Positions 1 through 9,800 of a stretch of 64,000 nt of DNA are shown piece after piece. Within the stretch, counting starts at the first letter, position 1, and each line of letters begins with the position of its first letter. Origin of the DNA: Siderastrea radians (Eukaryota > Cnidaria > Anthozoa > Scleractinia > Rhizangiidae). Location of the stretch: assembly GCA_964017195.1 (NCBI GenBank), contig OZ024898.1, positions 12,539,557-12,603,556 of the forward strand, read 5' to 3'. Below the pieces are notes generated by a model. The model was not told the DNA's origin. It ran no database searches and saw only the letters and a list, made by a program, of their open reading frames with translations. The translations under genes were made by a program, and so were the position numbers.

Positions 1-186
1 ATTCCACCAATCTGAAAGATCAAATCATTCACAGAAAATGTGGTTTTTAGTGGCTTGTCTCCCAAAGTATGCAAACGTGATACATGAAGCCAACTGTGTC
101 GCGTTTTTGGACACTCAAATGTGCGTAGAGATTCTCGTAGAGCACTACGCTTCTACGGCCGTCTATTTTATATCTATGTAAAAAAC

Positions 187-440
187 GTATAGTTGTAGAT
201 CGTAGATCGTAGAGTAATGTTTTACTAGACAATGCACTGGAATGGGAAAAAAACGTATAGCTGTAGATCGTAGATCGTAGAGTAATGTTTTACTAGACAG
301 TGCAGTGAAATGGGCAAAAAAGACGTATAGTTGTAGATCGTAGATCGTAGAGTAATGTTTTACTAGACAGTGCAGTGAAATGGGCAAAAAAAACGTATAG
401 TTGTAGACCGTAGATCGTAGAGTAATGTTTTACTAGACAA
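187..440. repeat. Tandem ~70-bp units, left outer arm of FB1
   Basis: Four successive units begin with ACGTATAGTTGTAGAYCG and contain TAATGTTTTACTAGACA and GAAATGGG. They differ by single substitutions and by the length of an A-run. The reverse complement of the same unit occurs at about 2195-2311. Confidence 0.8.
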
Positions 441-519
441 GACAATTGACTGAAATGGGAAAGGGGATTACTGAAACACTTTACTGGTTCTACAACGTAG
501 TTCTATTCTACACCTGTAG

Positions 520-1135
520 ACGATTGTGTGCACTACGTTTGTACAACTCACTTTGCTTTTACACCACTGGACGATTCTACGCATCTACGATGCTACTATA
601 CGCCGACTGTTAGTTTTGTTTTGTTACCACTGTACGTTTCTACGCATCTACATTTTGTACAACTCACTTCGCTTTTACACCACTGGATGATTCTACGCAT
701 CTACGATGCTACTGTACGCCGACTGCAGTGTTGTTTTATACCACTGTACATTTCTACGCATCTACGTTTCTACGGCCCACTTTGCTTTTACACCACTGTA
801 CGATTCTACGCATCTACGATGCTACTGTACGCCGACTGGCAGTTTTGTTTTATACCACTGCACGTTTCTACGCCTCTACGCTTCTAAGGCTTTCTTTGCT
901 TTCACACGACTGGACGATTCTACGCATCTACGATGCTACTGTACGCCGAGTGTCAGTTTTGTTTTATACCACTGTACGTTTCTACGCATCTACTTTTCTA
1001 CGGCTCACTTTGCTTTTACACGACTGGACGATTCTACGCATCTACGATGCTACTGAACGCCGACTGTCAGTTTTGTTTTATACCACTGTACGTTTCTACG
1101 CATCCACGTTTCTACGGCTCACTTTACGTCGTAAC
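520..1135. repeat. Tandem ~114-bp units, left inner arm of FB1
   Basis: About five units carry TTCTACGCATCTACGATGC, then GTACGCCGACTGNCAGTTTTG, then a second TTCTACGCATCTACG. The reverse complement is at about 1859-2130. Long open frames across the array (for example 728-1186) are a by-product of the repeat period and are not genes. Confidence 0.8.
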
Positions 1136-1858
1136 AGCGTACTGAACAGAAGCCCAGGGTTAAACCGACACAGCGTAATAAAATAAACCGGGGAACAGGT
1201 TCACGTGTGTATAATATTGGACGTAACGTTGTAGGATTGCCTTTCATCCAACATTTATTGGCAAACTTAGAAAAAGAAAAAATGTTTTTGTCATCTTGTT
1301 GAAAATTTTAACACTTTTTCATTTACTTATAGTGTTTGCTGTGGCGATGGTAATCCAAATAAATCTGTTCGGCGTTTTTAGCTGAAAATTTAGGCCGCAG
1401 AAAATTTTAACGAAACAGAATCTAACCCGCCGAATTTCCGAGCTGCTGACGGCTCTCCGAAAATGCTAGCTGACCTTATTTTGCACTGATACGGACCGTT
1501 ATTTGCGGTTGACGGTCTACGTTTTGCACGGACTGTCCTGCTTGCTTACGGACCGTTGTTTGCAGGAGGTCCGACTGTTGAGCACGGTCCGACCGTACGT
1601 TATTCATACGGTCCGTCATCCTTGCTTGCGTACCGTCATTTACGATTGACGGTCGGTATGTGGAGGTACAAATAGCCAATACAAGTATGTTTATGCCTGG
1701 TTATTAAGCGCACGTACAAAGCGAGCGAGATACACGATTTTCAAGCCGGAGCCGCGGGCCGCTTTTGGATCGGTATTATACGCAGAAAGAAACGAAGCCG
1801 TTAAACGACCGCTTTAATGGCTCGGGATTATACAGCGAACGAAACGAGGCCGTTTAAT
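1136..1858. other. Unique centre of FB1
   Basis: No coding sequence is recognised. About 1480-1665 is rich in a short palindromic motif, TACGGACCGT and variants, in both orientations, which would fold into local hairpins. The rest looks like non-coding spacer. Confidence 0.4.
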
Positions 1859-2317
1859 CATTACGTTTAATCGTAGATGCGTAGAATCGTAGTAAGTATG
1901 TCGTACAGTGGTGTAAACCCAAAGTGAGCCGTAGAAACGTAGATGCGTAGAAACTTACAGTGTTATAAAACAAAACTGCCAGTCGGCGTACAGTAGCATC
2001 GTAGATGCGTAGAATCGTACAGTGGTGTAAAACAAAACTGACAGTGGGCGTACAGTAGCATCGTAGATACGTAGAATCGTCCAGTGGCGTAAAAGCAAAG
2101 TGAGTTGTACAAACGTAGTGCGCACAATCGTCCACAGGCGTAGAACAGAACTAAGTTGTAGAACCAGTGAAGTGTTTCAGTAATCCCCTTTCCCATTTTA
2201 GTGCATCGTCTGGTAAAACATTACTCTACGATCTACGATCTACAACTATACGTTTTTATTCCCATTTCAGCGTATTGTCTATTAAAACATTACTCTACGA
2301 TCTACAACTACAGTCAA

Positions 2318-2535
2318 AGCTCTCCTTGCGACCACTCTCGTAAGCGACCAGCTCTAGTTTTAACGACCAGCCCGTTTGAATTGTCCGTTAAACTCTGTAA
2401 TTAACAGAATTAAAAGCTCTCGTAAGTGACCGCTCCCGTAAGCGACCGAGACCGCTTTTGTGCATTACTAACAAGTATTTTCCTTTGTTTTTAAGTTCTC
2501 CTAAGCGACCACTCATCTCAATAAGACATTCTGAG
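2318..2535. repeat. Dispersed AAGCGACC motif repeats
   Basis: Variants of CTCGTAAGCGACC recur at about 2336, 2419, 2436 and 2499. They look like terminal or sub-terminal motifs of an old DNA element. Boundaries cannot be set from this copy alone. Confidence 0.35.
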
Positions 2536-2613
2536 AAGTTTTCAATCTGTGTACATGCTTGACCAGTACATTTGTGAACCTCTTCGGAGATAGGTAATAA
2601 AGAACTTGTATCA

Positions 2614-2615
<2 letters not shown>

Positions 2616-2676
<61 letters not shown>

Positions 2677-2677
2677 C
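2616..2677. repeat. (ATT)n microsatellite
   Basis: About twenty uninterrupted ATT units, ending at TATCATT. Confidence 0.95.
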
Positions 2678-2880
2678 ATTCAACGTTAATATATGAAATT
2701 CATATATTTGAACTGCAGATAAAGATGATCTACATATAATTCTATTATTATTATTACTATTAAAACATTTTTTTATATGAATGCATGGTCACACAAGGAT
2801 ATTTTAGTCAAAATTGGAACAGCATTTTACGTGTATGATGACAAAACTTCAAAATGTGACCCCCAGTTCTCTAAGCGTTT

Positions 2881-3143
2881 TAGAGCGGTTTACAAGTGAG
2901 TCTTGTAAAACCAGAACCAAAGTAATGAAAACACATAATAAACCAATCAGAAATTGAAGCAAATACAAGTAATTAGCGTCAAGTGTGGCAAAATAGTGTG
3001 AGCAAGTCACGATTGGTTTTGGTTCAACTTCTGATTGGTTGAGAAAGTGGTGCAAACTTTTTTATCCAATCAGAGAACGAAGTAGTTAGAAAAAACAAAG
3101 CAAACACAACATTATTTTCGACACTCATTTGAAAACTGCTCTA
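2881..3143. mobile_element. TA-target MITE, family X, copy 1
   Basis: It starts TAGAGCGGTTTACAAGTGAG and ends with the inverted form GAAAACTGCTCTA, so the outer TA can be the target site, as for Tc1/mariner-type elements. The interior holds CCAATCAGA motifs in both orientations. Two more copies with the same ends and interior lie at 40533-40816 and 45215-45503. No coding capacity. Confidence 0.7.
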
Positions 3144-3804
3144 ACGCCTATGTAATTAAGTCAGTCCGACTATAAAATCGCTCCAACCTCCGAGAGTAAT
3201 TTTTTCTGAAGTTCATAACCTGCGACTAGATTGTTGGTTGCCATAGTGCCTAGAATACATGTAGTTGTAACTTGAAGGGTTGCCCTCACAAAGAATGCCA
3301 ATAAGTAACTTCTAATGTTATAATTACTGAAGGGTTATTGCTACAATATTAAGGGGCACAAGTTGTTGGATATGGATTACATTTCATAAATGATAACTTG
3401 TCTGTATGCCATAATAGGGCTTATTGATTATTTGCTCAGGTCTCAGTGCTATCTCCTTTCTATAGTGTATGCAACTAAATGTTCTTTTATATTTTACTAT
3501 GCTTCATAAGGCTAATATTTACAAAAATATAGATACTGTATATTAACTAAAAACACAAAAATAAATAAAATAAATACATAAAATAAATAAATATGGACAA
3601 GCAAAATGGCAGGGACACCGCAACAAATTATAATACCATTACTAAGAGCCCAGGAAACTAATAAAATTATTAAAAATTAACGACTGAAAAAAACCCCAAT
3701 CAAAACAGCAGACCATGTGACAATTTAAGGCAAAAAATAACAACATTAATTAAAGAAATAAATAAAAAACATGGTAAGAGGAATCGTTGCAGCTGTTCTC
3801 TTAC
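3144..3804. other. No gene seen; 3' of the last visible CFAP96 exon
   Basis: AT-rich sequence, with A-rich simple sequence at about 3540-3600. The missing CFAP96 C-terminus was looked for on the minus strand and not found, so this is taken as intron. Confidence 0.4.
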
Positions 3805-3881
3805 CTCCTTAGGTGGAGAGCTGGGCTTGAATGGTTTCAGTCCTTCGGGAGGTTTCCTTGTTTCTTTCAATGGTGGAAGAG
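3805..3881 (-). CDS. CFAP96: CFAP96 exon 5 (last visible)
   Basis: The acceptor is CATTTTCAG and the donor GAG|GTAAGA. It encodes PLPPLKETRKPPEGLKPFKP then SSPPKE, matching the SLPPIK...FKPSSPGKK stretch of vertebrate CFAP96. It ends in phase 0, so a further exon is required. Confidence 0.85.
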
Positions 3882-6800
3882 CTGAAAATGACAAGAAACG
3901 ACTGTTACTAACAAGTCAATTGCAGATTATGGGGCATGGCAATATGCCCCACCTGCTAAAGAAAGAAAGTCTCAGTGGGCTGAACTTTCTCAAGAGTCAG
4001 ACCACAAATTTACCTAACAGACTTGACAAATTGCAAGTTACACAAGCAAGGCAAATATTCAATTAATGAACTCCCAACATGTTTCAACTGAGGGCTGCCA
4101 TAATTGAGGCAATGAATGAGCCATGTACTTACGCCTGTCAGACTTGTATGGGTTTCCATCAAAATAAGCTTTTGGATGAAGATTAAGCTTATAAGGGCCT
4201 CCTTTTCTTGCCTTAAAGCTTGCATCCGTTTCTTTCTGCAAAAGAGTATACAACACTTAAAAATTAGTATAAAGTATATTAGAAATCACTGACACTGATG
4301 ACAAATTCTGTGTGCACTCAAGAGTACATGTACTTTGATTTCAGCCCAAATGGAAACACTAGGTCACAAATTATTTGAACTTTCTAATTTCATTTAAAAA
4401 GGTCTAAAAAATGAAGCCTCGATAAAACATAAAATGTTCAAACTTTTGTTACAGACTGAGGTGTTTGCAAGAAGTGTCTATGAAGTAAAAACCAAGGTGA
4501 CACTAGCTGATTTGCAAAGGCCTTTCAAATTGAAGGAGGATAGTGTTATCTTGTTTGCAAATGTCTTCACTTGCTCCACATGCAGATCTATAATATTCAA
4601 GTTTTTGTGGTCACTTAGTAAGGTTCAGGGCCAATATTTTGATACCAAATACTTGACATCACTATTTTGGCTTTGCCTACAAGAAACTAAAAATGATGTT
4701 ACTTGTGCAAGATTTCGATGCAGCTCACTCATCTAAGTCTGGTGTTATAAATTGATCAACATGTTTTTAAGCAGTTTGAAAGCAAAAATTAAGGTCTTGA
4801 TAGTAGGAAACAAATTAGAATTCTGAGACTCAAAACACACAACAGTTGTACAGTTGTAACCACTGAAACATGTCTTCAAAATTAAAAACTTTTGTGTTTA
4901 AAAAAAATCCACTTTTGAAGTGACCAGAAAAACATTAAAGGAATGAAAATGGGCCACATGGAGTTGGACAGCATCCAAACGTTTTTGCAAATTCATGCAC
5001 ATGTAGTTTCATGTCTGAAAAAAAACAAACGTACACTCACAGGAGGCAATTTGAAGGCAATTATAACTGAAGGGGATTTCAAGTTCTTTCTTTTGAGGTG
5101 GTAATTGATGTGAAGCATGCCAAATAAAATGGTCTTATCAATGAAAGTGCCTCATACATGTAATTTAATTTATAGTCAATAACTAAAAGAATTAAAATCA
5201 ATTCAGGTTAACAACCAAAATATTCAATTTCCATAGCCACTTATTAAATTACATAATACAAAAATGTATTTTAAAATATCATTATATGTGCAACACTAAT
5301 GTTGCCTGGAGTGCATGCTTAAGGCAAGTTAACACTTTAAGGGCCCATTAAAGTATCTCGTTGCTATGATACGCGGTTGCCATGCACGTGCAATTTTACT
5401 TCCGGTCGTCCGCAAATTTTTCGCGCGCTTTCTGACCTCCCGGCGCCGGCCCGTCGCCAGTTCAAGTCGCCGATAATTTTTTTATTTCGTTGCGACAAAC
5501 ACAAAAGGAACCTTTCTGTTTACTTTTTAAATTGATTTTAATTTTCTGCTTTACGTTTACAACATGTGAGTTTCTTAAACTGGGTGTTTCAGTTGAAAAT
5601 GAGTTCGAAGCTAGCCACTTACGCACGTAAACAGAAAGCGCAGCGATGGCTGCAAGTCGATGGGGAAATACAGATCGCGAAAAGCCGACATTCAAAGATT
5701 TTCAGTGTCAGGTCGGGGATAGAAATGTCAGTGATGCGGAGGCAAACCGAAATAAGTACTGTGCCATCATCCCGAACCCATAAAGAAATCCCTGTGCCGG
5801 CGGCCGTGACTTCGACTGCTCCCAAACTACCTGACGTCGCTTGCTAGAAAACTGTAATCGATGTGCGAACCTGTGAACTGTCCTTCCGAACCTGAGCAAC
5901 TCCAGTGTTTAGACAGCTCTTCAAGAAACGAAGCTCTCGAGGCCACCGACTTGCAGCCACTGTCGCAAGACAGCGTGGAGCAGCATACAGCAAGAAAGGA
6001 AGCTTGTAAATTGTCCTTGAAAGCAGCTCTATCGCGCGAATTTCATGCCCACATTGACAATGCTATTATTAAAGCACACGATAGAATACCTGACAAATAA
6101 TGGTGAGCTCGATACATCTGATGGGCAACGTCTGCTAACAACATCACTTGAGAAATTAGCAAAAAGTAATTTAAGCGATCTAAAAGACTGTGACTGTAGA
6201 AAGGACTGAGAAATACGAATTTTGTTCGGTAAAACAAAACACAGTTGAAGAGTTTGAGTTCGAGTGCAGTCGATGTGGACAGAAATTCAGCTTGAAAAGT
6301 GATACCTCTGTCGTGAAAGCCACAACTCGTCCAAGGTCTGCAATACGTAACGTAATCGTTGCTCTTTCATTCCTTGTCAGTGGGCAGTATTTCAAAGATT
6401 ATCATAAAATTCTCTGGACTCTAAGTCTGGACCAATTACAAGTCAATTCGACTCGGTGGATCCACATTGTTGAATTGCTTGCGCCGTTCGTAAAGCAGAT
6501 CGCCGACTGGAGCGTGAAAGAAGCGAGAACTGAAGCAATCCAACGGAAAAACCAATCATCATTACACATCCAGTTCGACGGCTTTTATCTGACTCGCGGC
6601 CATTATTCCAACAACAGCTCAGCTCAGCTCAGCTACCGTCCACGATGCCAAGAATGGGAAAATTATCGCCTTAGCGACCTAGCCATTTAACGTTTAGGCA
6701 CCTGGCCATTGAAAAAAGTAGCGTCACTTCCGGTGCCGCGAAAAATGTACTTTTCTCGTCGAGAAGTAAAGGTAGCTGCTGCATTTTAAAAGAATTCGAA

Positions 6801-9800
6801 AAAGCATCTTTTTTTCTCGAAATTTAAGCATCCTTTTTGCGAAAAAACAGAAAACAAAAAAATTATACCCAAAAGAGTGGTCAAAGAAGTACATTTTTCA
6901 TTCTTATTTGTTTATTTTTCTTCGTAAACCAAAACGCATGCTTAAATCTCCTCAAGACGGCTTATGAAATATGGTACGGTACAAGAAATTATGGACAAAA
7001 AGGTAAGTCTTGAAGTAAAAACACATTTTTCTGTTTCTGATCACGTGACATGGGGCGTGGTCCGATGACGTCATAAACCGAACCATACTTGCCCTCAATG
7101 AATGTTGTCCAAATTTGGTCCAATGAAAGCATACATGTGCTGAGTTACAGCAAACTCATTTTTCCCTAGCAACGGCCTCAAAAGATACTGTAATGGGCCC
7201 TTAAGCCCCAATATCCATGTGCATATTCTCCTCACTACTTTCCATATATTTCTTATCAATGTTACTAGTTGAGAGAATTTGATTAAACCTCAACACATTT
7301 CATGTCTGGTGATCATTTCCTTCCTTCTCATGCCCTGTATATTTGATCAAGTAGTGACATTGTAAGGAGAAATTAGATGCTTGTCACTCTTAGAGCTTAA
7401 GGGGTTACGTTTCGTTACAATTTCCTACCTTTCTCAATTCTCTAGCGCGTTCATATGCATCTGACATGTATTTGGCAGGGGTACCAATCGTGACATTAAG
7501 GTAGCCATAACCTGTTCCTTTCTTGGGCGGATTTGTTAAAAAGTTTTTTCCTGGTGAGTCGGCTGATTTTTTCCCTTTTCCCACAGGACTAAATGCTGTG
7601 ATTGGTCCACTGAAGGTCCCATAATGATTCCCAGCTCCTGAACTACAAAGTTAACAGTTACATATTGGCGTTCAGGGATTATAATTATATATTAATTAAT
7701 TAGTCCTTATCAGTTACACTTACTGGCACAGGCAAGCAGGTAAGAAAATCAGTTGACGAAAATTGATCATGAGAAGTCAAAATGATTACTATTGATCAAA
7801 TGTCATAGCTGCCATTTAATTAACCAAATACCATTTAGTTACTGTACCATTAACTTACATGTACAAATGTACATGCAGCTATTAATTAAAGTTAACTGAT
7901 ATAGATCCATATCGGCGATCTGAATCAAATCTGCATGTTCTGCATGTATATAAAGGAATATAAAGGTCTTCTTCTCCAAGTGTTTTATTGTTTAGTTTAG
8001 GTATTTATATTCTTAATCCACATTAGTGAAACGGCTTCCTAATGTTAAATATTTCTTTTTTGAATATTCCTTCCTCATTCACTGAATGATGTTTACAACC
8101 AGTCAATTCTCACTGATATTAAAGCCCACAGCCCTGTAATAGATTTTGTTGATGTTCAACAAAGCAGTGCAAGTCACAAGACATGCATTCTTAATCCAAG
8201 CTATAACTTACGGCAGTTTCTCTCCATTGCTTGGAACAAAAGCCTTTCCTAAGTTTAACTTTGAACTCTTTAGTTTGTCTTGTCTTCGTCGCTTGACTGG
8301 ATCTGAGAATGCTTCACCTTCCATGACTCTGTTGAATTTTTGATCAAAGTATCCATATTGGAGAGCTGATCGTGTTTTGCTTCCACCGGGCAGCATTTGT
8401 TTTCCTTTATGAGCTGAAACATTGAATTCTAGAGGCAAGATAAACATGTACTAAGTAACAACATGCAGTTAAATTTGTCACAAGCCCCCTACCCGTGGAA
8501 GTGGCTCCCATAAAAACATGACAGGTCGGAGCCTTGCTGGAAATTTTAAAAGGATGCCGGAATTAAATGTTCCAGAGTCTTATTTTGTGGGTGGACTTTT
8601 ATGCATGGCTTAAGGTGGCTCCATACAGTTTCTCATCAGTTTCAACAGACAAATATACACAACTTTTTTGATGATTTTCAGGACATTGATTTACATTTCA
8701 CTAGGGAAAAGCTACAAAAGCAACTAGCCTAGCCTTTATACTTTTCAAAAAAAGTCACAATTTCTGGGCCTGGCCCATTTCCATGGCAACCACTGATATA
8801 GTTGTTTGGCTCATTTTCTAAGCTTACCCAGTTTCTTCACGTCATTTCTTGGTTTTTACACGGTGAATTTTGGCTATTTTTGTTGTAAAGATGTTGTCAT
8901 TTGAGAAGTCTCAGCTGGCAAAGCTGTGAGAAATTTTGTACATAAGTTTTGTCAGAATAGTAAATTTCCGTTTTCGACGATTAATGCAGAAGTGCAAGTA
9001 CAAAAATTACTCTTACTTTAGTATGAATGAAAAACACAAAAATCCTACAAATGTTCCAATTTTAAAAAAATTTCACGGAGTGGAACACGCGCAATTAGCG
9101 TTTGAAAATGCCTCAAAACCCACCTTTTTCCTTCACGTTACCAAAATAAAAATTCTTCAAGTTACGGGGTTGCGCATGCTCATGATTCCTTTTGCGTGGA
9201 CGAGCATGGACAGCACGCGGGTAAGCGGTAGAAAAGCTTTTCTAAAGCTTTTCTTTCCAAAGAACAACATTTTTCTGGACAACTGCTTTCCTTTAATGTA
9301 ACGGATCCAGGTGACCAAAAAATTCGCAAAAATAAAGAAAGAAACGAACAAACAAACAAAAAAGAAGCAAATTTATACCGATTTGCGATATAAAAACTCG
9401 AACGAAGCCGCCACTTTATTGCCAGCAGCAAAAAATTTCCTTTAAAGTTTCCAGAACGCGGAATCATTAAACCACTTTCAGTTTCAGTTTCATTTTTACC
9501 ATTAACTGATTACAACCGTTCTTCAAGAAAAAAACTAAAGCGGTCACATTTGCTCTTAGAACATCTTTTGGTATGCTACCCGAGAAAAGCAGGGAAGCTC
9601 GTTCTTTTTATGTTGTAAGCTCAATATTTTGTCTGCCGAGACCCGCGTTGTTTCTTAGTGGCTACTTGCGTGTTTGATAACTGCATGGAATAGCAAATAG
9701 TATATAAATAAGCTTTCAATTTATATTTAAAGGCAGACGTTGGAGAAAGGGAACAAAAATGTGCACAAGAAATGATACGTTTTGAAAAAGACTACATTAT

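Larger units (their letters stand above)
187..2311. mobile_element. Foldback-type element with tandem-repeat arms (FB1)
   Basis: The left side (about 187-1135) and the right side (about 1859-2311) are inverted copies of each other around a unique centre. Each arm has an outer array of ~70-bp units (GTAGATCGTAGATCGTAGAG core, then TAATGTTTTACTAGACA) and an inner array of ~114-bp units built on TTCTACGCATCTACGATGC. The left outer array has four units and the right about two, so copy number differs between arms. No transposase is visible. The motif GATCGTAGA also occurs just left of 187, so the true left edge is uncertain and no target duplication could be fixed. It may lie in the last intron of CFAP96 if that gene continues left of the window. 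Confidence 0.6.

Noticed and set aside
528..1186. Open frames rich in RFYASTFLRL and STHLRCY
   Set aside because: Produced by the 114-bp repeat units of FB1, which happen to lack stops. The same appears inverted at 1854-2196.
4434..4736. 100-residue plus-strand frame in CFAP96 intron 3
   Set aside because: No family motif, no splice partner, AT-rich composition like the surrounding intron.
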